Shown here in pieces: positions 28,518-37,783 of a stretch of 64,000 nt of DNA. A program made the translations under genes and the position numbers. A model generated the notes under the pieces. The model saw only the letters and a list, made by a program, of their open reading frames with translations. It did no database searches and had not been told where the DNA came from. The DNA lies in NCBI RefSeq assembly GCF_024129435.1, contig NZ_JAMXXN010000006.1, positions 1 through 64,000 on the forward strand. Reading direction: 5' to 3'. Positions within the stretch are counted from its first letter, which is position 1. Each line of letters begins with the position of its first letter. This stretch comes from Acinetobacter lwoffii. Lineage in GTDB: Bacteria; Pseudomonadota; Gammaproteobacteria; Pseudomonadales; Moraxellaceae.

Positions 28518-29300
28518 TTATTTAAAGAAATAGCCGGTTTCCGGCGAGCTGGCATTGGCCATACGCTTGCGCGGCATACGGCCTGCAAAAAAAGCTTCTC
28601 GGCCTGCTTCAACGGCTTTTTTCATCGCAGATGCCATCAAGACCGGATTTTGCGCTGCCGCAATCGCTGTATTCATGAGTACGCCGTCACAGCCCAGTTC
28701 CATCGCAATCGCAGCATCACTGGCTGTACCGACACCGGCATCGACCAGAACCGGGACTTTGGCATTTTCCTTGATGATTGACAGGGTGTGTGGATTCAGA
28801 ATGCCCAGACCAGAACCAATCAGGCTACCCAGTGGCATAATCGCGACACAGCCCATGCTTTCCAGCTCTTGCGCCACGATCGGATCATCCGAGGTATAAA
28901 CCATGATCTCAAAGCCATCGTCAATCAAGGTGCGAGCGGCTTTCAATGTTTCAGTCACGTTTGGATAAAGCGTTTTTTCATCACCTAAAACTTCAAGTTT
29001 GACCAGATTGTGGCCATCGAGCAACTCACGCGCCAGCATACAGGTGCGGACGGCACTATTGGCATCGAAGCAACCTGCAGTATTCGGCAAAATGGTATAT
29101 TTTTCCGGAGGAATCACTGATAGCAGATTCGGCTGGTCAGGATCTTGGCCAATATTGACCCGGCGAATAGCGACAGTGACAATCTCTGCACCACTGGTTT
29201 CAATGGCCTGCTGAGTTTCATTTAAATCTTTGTATTTGCCCGTGCCTACCAAAAGGCGTGACTGGAATTGGCGTGAACCAATCTGTAATAAATCTTGCAT
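28518..29300 (-). CDS. thiG: Thiazole synthase
   Basis: ThiG builds the thiazole phosphate of thiamine from deoxyxylulose phosphate, dehydroglycine and ThiS-thiocarboxylate. The 260-residue protein has the TIM-barrel signature pieces [12 protein letters not shown] at the N-terminus, [17 protein letters not shown] with the Schiff-base lysine region, and [20 protein letters not shown]. The start at 29300 ([12 protein letters not shown]) is chosen because family members begin there; the upstream in-frame extension to 29363 runs into thiS. The gene follows thiS by 14 bp. No TPP riboswitch is visible upstream. Confidence 0.95.
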   Translation of the reverse strand: MQDLLQIGSRQFQSRLLVGTGKYKDLNETQQAIETSGAEIVTVAIRRVNIGQDPDQPNLLSVIPPEKYTILPNTAGCFDANSAVRTCMLARELLDGHNLVKLEVLGDEKTLYPNVTETLKAARTLIDDGFEIMVYTSDDPIVAQELESMGCVAIMPLGSLIGSGLGILNPHTLSIIKENAKVPVLVDAGVGTASDAAIAMELGCDGVLMNTAIAAAQNPVLMASAMKKAVEAGREAFFAGRMPRKRMANASSPETGYFFK

Positions 29301-29314
29301 AATTGTCCCGAGTA

Positions 29315-29512
29315 TTAGCCGCCACCGACCGCGTGAATAATTTCTATTTTGTCTGTATCGCAAATTGGCGTATCGCCCAATCTGCTTTTAGGAATAATCA
29401 TTTCATTGACTTCAACTGCAAAACGCTTACCCTCAAGCGCCATACTCTGAATCAGTTCCAGCAGATTCTTGCAGTGAGTTTCCTGTTGTTCGCCATTGAT
29501 GTAAATCATCAT
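29315..29512 (-). CDS. thiS: Sulfur carrier protein ThiS
   Basis: The 65-residue ubiquitin-like carrier ends in the diagnostic glycine tail (HAVGGG), whose terminal carboxylate becomes the thiocarboxylate sulfur donor for ThiG. The N-terminal [12 protein letters not shown] strand pair matches the family. It is directly upstream of thiG on the same strand and 35 bp downstream of the DUF423 gene, so the three may be one transcript. Confidence 0.93.
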   Translation of the reverse strand: MMIYINGEQQETHCKNLLELIQSMALEGKRFAVEVNEMIIPKSRLGDTPICDTDKIEIIHAVGGG

Positions 29513-29547
29513 TCTAGCAACCCTCCATGATTAAGTGTTGTTCAAAC

Positions 29548-29913
29548 TTATCTGGCGTATTTTAAAGCATTCCAGGCCAGAATTAACCATCCGGCAATCA
29601 TTAAAGCCCCGCCGATGGGCGTAATAGCACCTAAACCGCGGGGTAATCCTAAGGCCATGATATACAGTGAGCCAGAAAACAGTAAAATGCCGACCTGAAT
29701 CAGACCGAAGCTCCATTGAATGGGCAATGCAGGGATGACTTTCGCCAGTAAAGAAAGAATCAGTAGTCCTAAGGCATGATAGAAAAAATAATCCGTTGCC
29801 GTTTGCCACCAGCCGAGCTGTGCTTCAGTCGCCCGCGCTTTTAAACCATGTGCACCAAAAGCACCGAGCATGACTGCAAGTGCCAAATTAAGTGCTGAAA
29901 TCGCAATCCACAT
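29548..29913 (-). CDS. DUF423 (YgdD-type) membrane protein
   Basis: The 121-residue protein has four hydrophobic segments and the family signature ALNLALAVMLGAFGAHGLKAR near the N-terminus. The C-terminal segment is PIGGALMIAGWLILAWNALKY. DUF423 proteins are small inner-membrane proteins of unknown role. It precedes thiS on the same strand without a terminator between them. A terminator for the upstream rpoH gene lies just before its start. Confidence 0.9.
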   Translation of the reverse strand: MWIAISALNLALAVMLGAFGAHGLKARATEAQLGWWQTATDYFFYHALGLLILSLLAKVIPALPIQWSFGLIQVGILLFSGSLYIMALGLPRGLGAITPIGGALMIAGWLILAWNALKYAR

Positions 29914-29975
29914 TTGAATTGATCTTCCTGATAAATTTTGCGCTCAACCTTAGCATAAATTCAAAATGTGGACAT

Positions 29976-30005
29976 AAAAAAGCCTTCATCAAAGAAGGCT
30001 TTTTC
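29976..30005 (-). terminator. Terminator of rpoH
   Basis: The stem AAAAAGCCTTC / GAAGGCTTTTT (loop ATCAAA) lies 28 bp past the rpoH stop. Confidence 0.88.
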
Positions 30006-30032
30006 GAGGTAAATCAGTAACAGAATTTGGTG

Positions 30033-30902
30033 TTAATTGGATGACATCGCCACTTTAATTTTTTCCATGGCATTTTTTTCCAGCTGACGAATACGTTCCG
30101 CAGAAACATTATATTCGGCTGCAAGCTCATGCAGGGTCGATTTCTCGTCATCTAGCCAGCGACGCTGCAAGATATTACGTGAACGATCATCTAGCTGATC
30201 CATGGCTTCATGCAGGGCAGAGGTGCTTTGCTCCTCATAGTCTTCATTTTCAATCAGACGAGCCGGGTCATAACGATTATCTTCAAGATATAACGCTGGT
30301 GCCACATGGGTGGAACCTTCATCATCGTCATCGCTTGATGCATCAAAAGCCGCATCATACGCCGTCAGACGGCCTTCCATTTCCAGTACTTGTTCTGGTG
30401 TGACATTTAAATCATTGGCAATAGACTGTGCTTCTGCGAGCGTCAACTTTTTCGATGATTTCTTCAGGCTGCGCAGATTAAAGAACAGTTTACGTTGCGC
30501 TTTAGTGGTGGCGATTTTCACGATACGCCAGTTACGGATCACGTATTCGTGAATTTCCGCCTTGATCCAGTGCACGGCAAATGACACCAAACGTACGCCC
30601 ATATTCGGGTCAAAACGTTTCACAGCTTTCATCAGACCCAGGTTGCCTTCCTGAATCAGGTCACCTTGTGGCAGACCATAACCTGCATAACTACGCGCAA
30701 TATGTACCACAAAACGCAAGTGCGACATGACCAGCATTTTCGCTGCATCTAAATCTTGGTCATAGTAATAGCGTTCAGCCAACTCTTTTTCTTGTTCGGC
30801 CGTTAAAATTGGAATCTGATTGACAGTGCTGATATAAGCACCGAGGTTGACACCTGGCGCCGATAATGACAGGGGCATTAACTGATTGCGGCTGTCACTC
30901 AT
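30033..30902 (-). CDS. rpoH: RNA polymerase heat-shock sigma factor RpoH (sigma-32)
   Basis: This 289-residue sigma-70-family protein is identified as RpoH by the RpoH box [13 protein letters not shown] in region 2/3. Also present are [20 protein letters not shown] and [20 protein letters not shown] in region 2 and a region-4 helix-turn-helix ([19 protein letters not shown]) at the C-terminus. It directs RNA polymerase to heat-shock promoters; a candidate target site precedes clpB in this same window. Translation in enterobacteria is controlled by an mRNA thermometer; I cannot confirm such a fold here. Confidence 0.95.
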   Translation of the reverse strand: MSDSRNQLMPLSLSAPGVNLGAYISTVNQIPILTAEQEKELAERYYYDQDLDAAKMLVMSHLRFVVHIARSYAGYGLPQGDLIQEGNLGLMKAVKRFDPNMGVRLVSFAVHWIKAEIHEYVIRNWRIVKIATTKAQRKLFFNLRSLKKSSKKLTLAEAQSIANDLNVTPEQVLEMEGRLTAYDAAFDASSDDDDEGSTHVAPALYLEDNRYDPARLIENEDYEEQSTSALHEAMDQLDDRSRNILQRRWLDDEKSTLHELAAEYNVSAERIRQLEKNAMEKIKVAMSSN

Positions 30903-31038
30903 GTGTTCTCCTTGAAGTGCGGGATAACCCTAAACTAGGTTTTATCTTAATCCAATCTCTCCGCAAATAATGGATATTTGGGTAGAGAAATGTAAAAAAG
31001 TATACGAAAGTGAAGATCAACAGTTTAATTGAAAATTT

Positions 31039-31272
31039 TTAAGATTCAATTAAGTAGTGAAACTCTGTATCAGAAATTTTTTTAAATTCAAGCTTGAGCT
31101 GATGCAGCTGACAATAGCGGCTGACATCTGTCTGGCTATGCGGATCAGATGATTTCAGCAGGAATGTTTTCTGATTTCCGGCCTTTAGTGCGCGCTTTAA
31201 CATTAATAGCGGCATTGGGCACGGTTTTCCCATAGCATCTATAAGGCTGAATTGCGCTGGATCTTCGGACAT
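31039..31272 (-). CDS. TusA-family sulfurtransferase-like protein
   Basis: The 77-residue protein has the TusA/SirA core: IDAMGKPCPMPLLMLKRAL with the CPxP motif holding the active cysteine, followed by a DP-containing strand (LKSSDPHSQTDV). TusA relays persulfide sulfur for tRNA thiolation and other pathways. This version could be TusA itself or a paralogue; the TusBCD genes are not nearby. It lies upstream of rpoH on the same strand with a 136-bp gap. Confidence 0.85.
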   Translation of the reverse strand: MSEDPAQFSLIDAMGKPCPMPLLMLKRALKAGNQKTFLLKSSDPHSQTDVSRYCQLHQLKLEFKKISDTEFHYLIES

Positions 31273-31440
31273 TGCGGTTTCATTTAGATAGCAGAAAAGG
31301 CTATAAATAGTAGCAAATATGATGCCAGAACCAAACTGGTTTAAGAAAAAGAAGATCTAAATGACTTTATAAAGTCTTTTGACAATTTTCATGAAAAAAA
31401 TAACTAAATCAAACAGAACATGCTAAAAAAAATCTATTAA

Positions 31441-31654
31441 TTGTGATAAACCCATGTTAAGCTCGTTGCGTATTTGGGACTTTGAATAAACAAAGTGATT
31501 GTTTTTCACCCTATTACATAAATGGATGTAACCGGGATTTTGTTGATAGTTTTACAGAATGATTACAAGCTTAAAAATAATATTTTCAAACTTGTTTGCT
31601 CTGCTGTTTGCAACACCGGGTGGTCCTTCTTTTAGTTTCAATGAGGATTAACTT
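31441..31654 (+). promoter_or_regulatory. long leader of the cold-shock gene
   Basis: The 382-bp gap between the TusA-like gene and the cold-shock gene has no ORF that looks real. Its last 200 bases are AT-rich with several short inverted repeats, for example GTTACATCC/GGATGTAAC-like around 31511-31532. They end in GAGGA at 31643-31647, eight bases before the ATG. Long structured 5' leaders controlling mRNA stability are usual for CspA-type genes. No convincing promoter pair was found. Confidence 0.35.
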
Positions 31655-31870
31655 ATGACAGCTGCTCGCGAACAAGGCGTAGTTAAGTGGTTTAACGATA
31701 CTAAAGGCTTCGGCTTTATTCAACGTAATGGCGGCGATGACGTATTCGTTCATTTCCGTGCTATCCAAGGTGACGGTCATCGTTCACTTCGTGACGGCCA
31801 ACGTGTTGAATTCAGTGTTGTTAAAGGCCAAAAAGGCTTTCAAGCTGAAGAAGTTCAACCATTAGACTAA
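31655..31870 (+). CDS. CspA-family cold-shock protein
   Basis: The 71-residue single OB-fold protein has both nucleic-acid-binding motifs: RNP1 KGFGFI at about residues 17-22 and RNP2 VFVHF at about 31-35. Such proteins bind single-stranded RNA and act as RNA chaperones. The length is typical. Whether it is cold-induced cannot be told by eye, though the long leader suggests post-transcriptional control. It is monocistronic, with a terminator directly after it and a helicase gene downstream. Confidence 0.95.
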   Translation: MTAAREQGVVKWFNDTKGFGFIQRNGGDDVFVHFRAIQGDGHRSLRDGQRVEFSVVKGQKGFQAEEVQPLD

Positions 31871-31891
31871 TCTTCGGATTAAGCTAAAAAG

Positions 31892-31926
31892 AAAACGCTC
31901 CAATATAACTTGGGGCGTTTTTTGTT
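31892..31926 (+). terminator. Terminator of the cold-shock gene
   Basis: The stem AAAACGCTCCA / TGGGGCGTTTT, with one G-T pair, is followed by T-rich sequence. Confidence 0.88.
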
Positions 31927-31971
31927 TATACTATCCCTATCTTAGTGATTACCCAATTAGAGCACCGCTTT

Positions 31972-33123
31972 ATGTCATCTGGTTTTGAAACCTTAAATTT
32001 ACATCCCAATCTAAAAAAAGCGATTGATGCTTTAGGCTTTACCACCATGACGCCTATCCAGCAGAAGGTTTTAAAATTCACGCTGGCAGGACATGATGCC
32101 ATTGGCCGTGCACAGACAGGTACAGGCAAAACTGCCGCCTTTTTAATTAGTATCATGAATGATCTGTTAAATAATCCGATTCAGGAACAACGCTATCGTG
32201 GTGAGCCACGCGCGCTGATTTTGGCACCGACCCGTGAACTGGCGTTACAGATCGAAAGCGATGCACAGGATCTGGCGAAATATGCTGGTCTTAATGTGGT
32301 GACCTTGCTGGGTGGTGTGGATTTTGACAAGCAAAAGAACCAGCTTAATAAAGCGCCTGTCGATATTATGGTGGCAACACCGGGTCGTCTGATTGATTTT
32401 GTAGAACAAAAAGAAGTCTGGTTGGATCAGATTGAATTTTTGGTCATTGATGAAGCTGACCGCCTATTGGATATGGGCTTTATTCCTTCGGTGAAGCGCA
32501 TTGTGCGTTTCTCACCGCGTAAAGAGCAGCGTCAGACTCTAATGTTCTCTGCTACTTTTAGTTACGATGTACTGAATCTAGCGCAGCAATGGTTATTTGA
32601 ACCGGTCACAGTCGAAATTGAACCGGAAAAGAAAACCAATGCGGATGTCGAGCAACGGGTTTATATGGTCGCCAAGGCGGACAAATATAAATTGTTGCAA
32701 GAAATCTTGCGTGATGAGCCGATTGAAAAAGTCATGATTTTTGCCAACCGTCGTGATCAGGTGCGCAAACTTTATGACCATTTAAAACGTGATGGCTATA
32801 AAGTAGTGATGCTGTCTGGCGAGATTGCTCAGGACAAACGCATTAAAATGCTGGATCAGTTCAAAAATGGTAAACATAACATCATGATTGCAACGGATGT
32901 GGCAGGTCGTGGCATCCATGTTGATGGTGTATCGCATGTGGTGAACTTCACCTTGCCGGAACAGTCGGATGATTATGTGCATCGTATTGGCCGTACCGGT
33001 CGTGCGGGAACCAGTGGTGTGAGTATCAGTTTCCTTGCAGAAGATGATGCGTTCTATCTGCCCGAAATTGAAAAAGCCATTGGGCAAAAATTGCCTTTGA
33101 CCCGCCTGGAAGGTTATTGTTAA
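31972..33123 (+). CDS. rhlB: DEAD-box ATP-dependent RNA helicase (RhlB-like)
   Basis: This 383-residue protein has the helicase motifs in order: Q motif ([13 protein letters not shown]), motif [29 protein letters not shown], motif II DEAD ([10 protein letters not shown]), SAT (FSATF), then [10 protein letters not shown]. The compact length without an RGG tail fits RhlB, a degradosome helicase, better than RhlE or SrmB. The start at 31972 ([14 protein letters not shown]) is chosen over an upstream GTG at 31945. It sits after the cold-shock gene; both functions relate to RNA folding. Confidence 0.88.
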   Translation: MSSGFETLNLHPNLKKAIDALGFTTMTPIQQKVLKFTLAGHDAIGRAQTGTGKTAAFLISIMNDLLNNPIQEQRYRGEPRALILAPTRELALQIESDAQDLAKYAGLNVVTLLGGVDFDKQKNQLNKAPVDIMVATPGRLIDFVEQKEVWLDQIEFLVIDEADRLLDMGFIPSVKRIVRFSPRKEQRQTLMFSATFSYDVLNLAQQWLFEPVTVEIEPEKKTNADVEQRVYMVAKADKYKLLQEILRDEPIEKVMIFANRRDQVRKLYDHLKRDGYKVVMLSGEIAQDKRIKMLDQFKNGKHNIMIATDVAGRGIHVDGVSHVVNFTLPEQSDDYVHRIGRTGRAGTSGVSISFLAEDDAFYLPEIEKAIGQKLPLTRLEGYC

Positions 33124-33135
33124 TCCAGATCATAG

Positions 33136-33163
33136 AAAAACCGCTCTTGAAGAGCGGTTTTTT
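33136..33163. terminator. Terminator of the helicase gene
   Basis: The stem AAAAACCGCTCTT / AGAGCGGTTTTTT is bidirectional in form. It also closes the convergent lipoprotein gene. Confidence 0.9.
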
Positions 33164-33181
33164 ATTGCGCTATGGTTTGGC

Positions 33182-33562
33182 TTATTTGGCCTGACAGCGG
33201 AATGTAAGCACCGTCTGATAGTCGTCATTCTGGTTTAAACCAGTATTGGTACCTGCGATATTGCCAAGGACAGTAGCTGCTGCCTGAATCATCTGACCTG
33301 TTTGTTCATCGACCACGCCTTTTAAAGCGCCGTTATAAGCTGTCTTTTCATCTACAATAATTGGGGTTGATCGAGAGCCACAGGCTTTATTGGCCGCAGT
33401 AATCGCGTTGTTTTTCGAAGTCAGTTGATTTTTACCTAATCCGGTCACTTCATACTGGTTATTTTCCTTTTGCACTGCCAATGCAGTCGGGTTTGAGGCA
33501 CAGGCAGTAAGCAGTAATGCGGAAATAGCTAATCCGCTGAAAGCGATTGTTTTTTTCATCAT
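33182..33562 (-). CDS. Small lipoprotein of unknown function
   Basis: The 126-residue protein begins MMKKTIAFSGLAISALLLTACAS, a type II signal peptide with lipobox LTAC. The mature part has two further cysteines (KACGS and the C-terminal FRCQAK) that could form a disulfide, and a glycine/asparagine-rich stretch near residue 105. It is probably an outer-membrane lipoprotein. No family is recognised. It is alone on the minus strand. Confidence 0.8.
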   Translation of the reverse strand: MMKKTIAFSGLAISALLLTACASNPTALAVQKENNQYEVTGLGKNQLTSKNNAITAANKACGSRSTPIIVDEKTAYNGALKGVVDEQTGQMIQAAATVLGNIAGTNTGLNQNDDYQTVLTFRCQAK

Positions 33563-33821
33563 GAAATCTCAAGTAAATACGATGCTGAATATTTCAACAC
33601 AGCAAGCAGCGCAGATTTTGTAGCTGTTGTATAGGTTTGGCAATTTTTGGTATAGCTCTATGTGAGTTAGGTGAAAAATAGAGCAGCACAGGATTGAAAA
33701 ACCAAGCAACTTTATCTTCAAATTGTGATGAGCGTGCTGAATCGCTATGAAGTTTCTAGCGTATTTTTCTTTGAATATGCTAATCTTGAGTATGGTTTTT
33801 TAAGTGTAGATATACAAGGCA

Positions 33822-34403
33822 ATGACGGAATCTGCGATTGACATCGTTCATCAAAATATTCACCAACGGCAATCGATTGGTCATCTGCTGGCACCCGCAC
33901 CCAATGCAGAACAACTGGAAAGAGCCTTTCAAGCGGCATTAACTGCACCCGATCATCATCGGCTCAAGCCGACCACATTTGTGGTGGTTCCAGATAATCA
34001 GCGTGAAGCTTTTGGAGGGTTGCTGTCGCAGGCGCTCGTCGATTTGGGTGAAACTGAAACAGCGCAGATTGAGCGGGTCAAGAATCATCCATTTCGTGCG
34101 CCTTTATTGGTGCTTGCCTTAACGCGTTTGCAGGATCATCCTAAAGTTCCACATTTTGAACAAATCCTTAGTTCAGGCGCAGCCATTCAGAATTTTCTGT
34201 TGTCACTTCAGGTTCAGGGTTTCTCGACCATGTGGCGTAGCGGTGCTGTAGTCGAGTCTGGCCTGTTTAAGCAGGCATTGGGAATTTCAAAAGATGATCT
34301 GGTCTCAGGTATTATTTATATTGGCACTGCAGCAAAAGCAATTCCAGCACGCGCAGAGATTCAAACCGGTGATTTTGTCAGTTATTGGAACCAGAACAGC
34401 TAG
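33822..34403 (+). CDS. Nitroreductase-family protein (YdjA-like)
   Basis: The 193-residue flavoprotein has the YdjA-type N-terminus (IHQRQSIGHLLAPAPNAEQL, with the FMN-phosphate-binding arginine region) and AALTAPDHHRLKPTTFVVV. It continues with GAAIQNFLLSLQVQGFSTMWRSG and a C-terminal GIIYIGTAAKAIPAR. Such enzymes use FMN and NAD(P)H to reduce nitro or quinone compounds; the natural substrate is unknown. The gene is 33 bp upstream of gpsA on the same strand. Confidence 0.88.
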   Translation: MTESAIDIVHQNIHQRQSIGHLLAPAPNAEQLERAFQAALTAPDHHRLKPTTFVVVPDNQREAFGGLLSQALVDLGETETAQIERVKNHPFRAPLLVLALTRLQDHPKVPHFEQILSSGAAIQNFLLSLQVQGFSTMWRSGAVVESGLFKQALGISKDDLVSGIIYIGTAAKAIPARAEIQTGDFVSYWNQNS

Positions 34404-34436
34404 TTTGCAGGGTATAACAGGATATTAAAAAATAAG

Positions 34437-35510
34437 ATGTCAGAATTAAATTTCTCAAAACTGGTAGAACCGGTTGCAGTTGATCATAAGACAGCTTTAA
34501 GAGTCACAGTATTGGGTGGGGGCAGTTTTGGTACTGCAATGGCCAATACTGCAGTGCGTAATGGTTGCAATACCATGATCTGGATTCGTGACGAAGCAGT
34601 TGCGGCAGATATTAATGCCACGCATATTAATAAACGCTATTTGCCAGATTTTAAGTTAGAAGAAAATCTGTTAGCGGTGTCAGACCTGGAACAGGCTGTA
34701 CGTGATCGCGATATTGTTTTAGTCGCCATTCCAAGTCATTCTTTCCGGGATGTCTTGCAGCAAATCAAACCTTTTATTACGTCACAAGCCGTGATCTCGC
34801 TGACCAAGGGCATTGAAGCCAAAACCTTTAGTTTCATGAGCGATATTATTCGCGAAGTGTTGCCTGAAGTGCCTTATGGTGTGTTATCAGGACCGAATCT
34901 GGCCAAGGAAATTGTGGCAGGACAGCCAGCAGGAACCGTGATTGCCAGCCAGTCCGAGCTGGTGCGTTATGCCGTACAACAAGCTCTACATAGTGCTTTG
35001 TTCCGCGTATTCGCCAGTGATGATGTGCATGGGGTAGAACTCGGGGGCGCATTAAAAAATATTTATGCTGTCGCGATGGGTATGGCCGCTGCGTATAACG
35101 TGGGTGAAAATACCAAGAGTATGATCCTGACTCGTGCCTTGGCTGAAATGAGCCGTTTTGCAGTAAAACTCGGTGCCAATCCGCTGACCTTTCTTGGGCT
35201 TTCAGGTGTGGGTGATTTGTTCGCAACCTGTAGCAGTCCGCTCAGCCGTAATTATCAGGTGGGTTATGCACTTGGCAAAGGTAAAACCTTGGAGCAGGCA
35301 ACGACTGAATTGGGGCAAACGGCAGAAGGGATTAATACCATTGTGCAGGTCAAGGCACGTTCCGAAGAACTGGATGTCTATATGCCAATTACTTCTGCCT
35401 TGTATGATGTGATTTTTGAAGGTGCACCACCACTCAGCATTGCATTGTCATTGATGAAAAACGGTCATCGCAGTGATGTGGAATTTGTCTTGCCACATCA
35501 TCAAGTCTGA
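34437..35510 (+). CDS. gpsA: Glycerol-3-phosphate dehydrogenase [NAD(P)+]
   Basis: GpsA reduces dihydroxyacetone phosphate to sn-glycerol 3-phosphate for phospholipid synthesis. The 357-residue protein has the Rossmann motif VLGGGSFGTAMANTAVRNG after an N-terminal extension of about 20 residues, then VISLTKGIEA, SGPNLAKEI, ELGGALKNIYAVAMGMA with the catalytic lysine, and LTFLGLSGVGDLFATCSS. The family is usually 330-340 residues, so the N-terminal extension is slightly long. Confidence 0.95.
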   Translation: MSELNFSKLVEPVAVDHKTALRVTVLGGGSFGTAMANTAVRNGCNTMIWIRDEAVAADINATHINKRYLPDFKLEENLLAVSDLEQAVRDRDIVLVAIPSHSFRDVLQQIKPFITSQAVISLTKGIEAKTFSFMSDIIREVLPEVPYGVLSGPNLAKEIVAGQPAGTVIASQSELVRYAVQQALHSALFRVFASDDVHGVELGGALKNIYAVAMGMAAAYNVGENTKSMILTRALAEMSRFAVKLGANPLTFLGLSGVGDLFATCSSPLSRNYQVGYALGKGKTLEQATTELGQTAEGINTIVQVKARSEELDVYMPITSALYDVIFEGAPPLSIALSLMKNGHRSDVEFVLPHHQV

Positions 35511-35588
35511 TCTATAACACAAAGGGACTGTATGTGAATTGTCATATTGGCCAGTTATCATGCAGGCAAAAGAAAATAAGGAAACCCA

Positions 35589-36044
35589 ATGCAACTGACT
35601 TTAGTGCGACATGGTGAGGCTGCTCCACCAGTCAATGGCAATGATAGCAAGCGTCCATTGACGGAGCGTGGTCATCAGCAGGCTGAGCAAACTGCACAGT
35701 TCTTAAAAAATATGATTAAACCTGAAGTATTTGTGGTCAGTCCCTTATTGCGTGCGCAGGAAACCCTGGCCCATCTGCAGCAGTATTTTAAAGATGTGCC
35801 GGTGGTGATCTGTAATACCATCAAACCGGATGATGATGCCAAAGTCGCAGTGGAATGGTTATCGCAACTGCCTTATGAGTCGATTGCAGTGGTGTGTCAT
35901 ATGAATGTGGTGGCCCATATGTCTTCCATTCTGCTGGCTGAATCTTTTCATCCCTATGCATTGGCAGAAGCACGCATTTATGATCAGGCGGTGATTGCCC
36001 AGGGCTTATCCACACAGATTAAAAGTTTTATTCCTACACTATAA
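35589..36044 (+). CDS. sixA: Phosphohistidine phosphatase SixA
   Basis: The 151-residue histidine-phosphatase-superfamily protein starts MQLTLVRHGEA, whose RHG supplies the nucleophilic histidine. A second catalytic histidine lies in the VVCHMN segment near residue 105. SixA-type enzymes remove phosphate from phosphohistidine in phosphorelay or PTS proteins. Length and motif fit. It lies between gpsA and gspL, all on the plus strand with gaps of 78 and 30 bp. Confidence 0.88.
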   Translation: MQLTLVRHGEAAPPVNGNDSKRPLTERGHQQAEQTAQFLKNMIKPEVFVVSPLLRAQETLAHLQQYFKDVPVVICNTIKPDDDAKVAVEWLSQLPYESIAVVCHMNVVAHMSSILLAESFHPYALAEARIYDQAVIAQGLSTQIKSFIPTL

Positions 36045-36074
36045 AAAATTAATTAAAACGGCAGAACACAATCG

Positions 36075-37214
36075 ATGTTGTATTTATGGATGCCTGAAGC
36101 CAATGGGGTTTGGCAATGGTCAACTGGGGAATTCTGGAACACTGCAGCCACACTTGAGCAGCTGATTCAGGATATACAGGCTCATCATGGCGAAGAGGCG
36201 GTGGTGTTTTTTCCGAGCCGTCATGTGCAAATTTTGCAGCAGACCTTGCCCAAGAGCCAATATAAGAAAATGGGCAATGATGGCATTAAATATTTGCTTG
36301 AAGAATACGTGGTGCTGCCGGTAGATGCTATGAAAGTGCTACATCATTTTCAGCAGCCGGATCAGATCAGCATTATGGGGGTTGCGAATTCTACGCTTGA
36401 GACCTTGCAACATGCTTTAAGCCTGATCCCAGTCAAGCTGGCAGCTTTATTGCCGGACTTTTTGGTGCTGCCGGTTCCTGATGCCAATCAGCGTTTGATT
36501 GCGCAAATCGGTGGACGTTTGCTGGTGCGCGAGTCGGAATATATCGGCCAGTCGCTGGATGATCTAAGCCTTTATCTGGATTATCAGCCCAAGGATCTCA
36601 GCTATAAGGTGAGCAATCTGAATCAGGAGCAGTTGCGTAGTCTTGAAGCACTGGTCACTCAGGAGCAACTGGAGTCTTTCCAATATGGAATTCCTGTACT
36701 GAAAAAACCGAAACAGCATCCGTTTAATGTCTTGCCTAAAGCAAAATCTGATGGTGCTATTTCCGGTTACTGGAAAGCCTGCGCGGCAGTTTTTCTGGGT
36801 ATTTTGGTATTGCAGTTTAGTTATGATGCTGTGCGCTGGTATCAATATAAGAAAGTGGCGAATCAGACCGCCGCGCAAGCCATCGACCAGTTTAAATACT
36901 GGTTTGGACAAAATTATCCGGTCACTGAGCAGAATATCAAAAGTCAGTTTGAAGGGCAGTTGCGTCAAAGCCAGATTGCAGATACGCATGCATTGCAGCT
37001 GATTAGTCGGGTGGGGCCAGTCTTGATGCAAAATCAGATTGTGGCACAACGGGTGAATTATGATGCTTCTGTGCTCAGTATGGAACTTAAAGCCAATTCA
37101 TCAGAAACGTTAAATGCACTGACCACACAATTAAGCCAGCAAGGCTTTAAGGTGGAGCTGGGGAATATTCAGGCCAGCGGAACAGCAGCAATCGGACTGG
37201 TGAGGATTCAATAA
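36075..37214 (+). CDS. gspL: Type II secretion system assembly-platform protein GspL
   Basis: GspL links the GspE ATPase in the cytoplasm to GspM in the inner membrane. The 379 residues show a cytoplasmic actin-like region (about 1-225, with VVFFPSRHVQILQQ and YLLEEYVVLPVDAM). One membrane segment follows (CAAVFLGILVLQFSYDAV, about 235-255), then a periplasmic ferredoxin-like domain at the C-terminus. The stop overlaps the gspM start by one base (TAATG). The other gsp genes are not in this window, as in other genera where T2SS genes are scattered. Confidence 0.85.
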   Translation: MLYLWMPEANGVWQWSTGEFWNTAATLEQLIQDIQAHHGEEAVVFFPSRHVQILQQTLPKSQYKKMGNDGIKYLLEEYVVLPVDAMKVLHHFQQPDQISIMGVANSTLETLQHALSLIPVKLAALLPDFLVLPVPDANQRLIAQIGGRLLVRESEYIGQSLDDLSLYLDYQPKDLSYKVSNLNQEQLRSLEALVTQEQLESFQYGIPVLKKPKQHPFNVLPKAKSDGAISGYWKACAAVFLGILVLQFSYDAVRWYQYKKVANQTAAQAIDQFKYWFGQNYPVTEQNIKSQFEGQLRQSQIADTHALQLISRVGPVLMQNQIVAQRVNYDASVLSMELKANSSETLNALTTQLSQQGFKVELGNIQASGTAAIGLVRIQ

Positions 37215-37693
37215 TGAAAGGCATTGAAGCGCTACAAAATCGTCTGGATCAGTCTTTTGAAAAACTGAGCGATTATCTGGACAGCCTGTCGGTACGTGAA
37301 CGGGTAATGGTGATTTTTACCACTGTTTTTGTGATTGTAGCGGCGGTCGGTTCTGCACTCTGGTATATGCATCAGGCGGCAGACACCCAGCAAAAACGCT
37401 TAAATCAGCTGAAAGATACCATTGTCTGGATGCAAAGTAATGCCGTGACCATGAAACCGGCTGGGGACACGCAACTGGATGCTGCAGAAAAAGTACAGCG
37501 GGTCGCACAGCAGCAAGGATTGTCGGTGGCTTCCCAGCAAATGGAAGGAAAAATTCAATTGGCAGTCATGCATGAAAATTATGCAGTGCTGGCAAATTTC
37601 CTGACTCAAATGGCGCAAATGGGGCTAAGTATCGAGAAAATGGAACTAAATGATGAGGCAGGACAGATTAAATTAACGGCGACCATACAATAA
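37214..37693 (+). CDS. gspM: Type II secretion system protein GspM
   Basis: The 159-residue bitopic protein has a short cytoplasmic N-terminus with the family's LSVRERVMV motif and a single membrane helix (VIFTTVFVIVAAVGSALWYM, about 36-55). A periplasmic domain follows, ending in FLTQMAQMGLSIEKMELND, as in GspM. It partners with GspL, encoded immediately before it with overlapping stop and start. Confidence 0.88.
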   Translation: MKGIEALQNRLDQSFEKLSDYLDSLSVRERVMVIFTTVFVIVAAVGSALWYMHQAADTQQKRLNQLKDTIVWMQSNAVTMKPAGDTQLDAAEKVQRVAQQQGLSVASQQMEGKIQLAVMHENYAVLANFLTQMAQMGLSIEKMELNDEAGQIKLTATIQ

Positions 37694-37783
37694 ACGGTAA
37701 AAATAAAGATTTGCAAAGCATGGTTTTTTTGTCAGCCTATGCCTATAATATGCCGACTTAAAAAGCAGTAGACTTTTCTGGAT

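Noticed and set aside
29315..29600. TPP riboswitch ahead of thiS-thiG
   Set aside because: No THI-box-like conserved pieces are seen upstream of thiS or the DUF423 gene.
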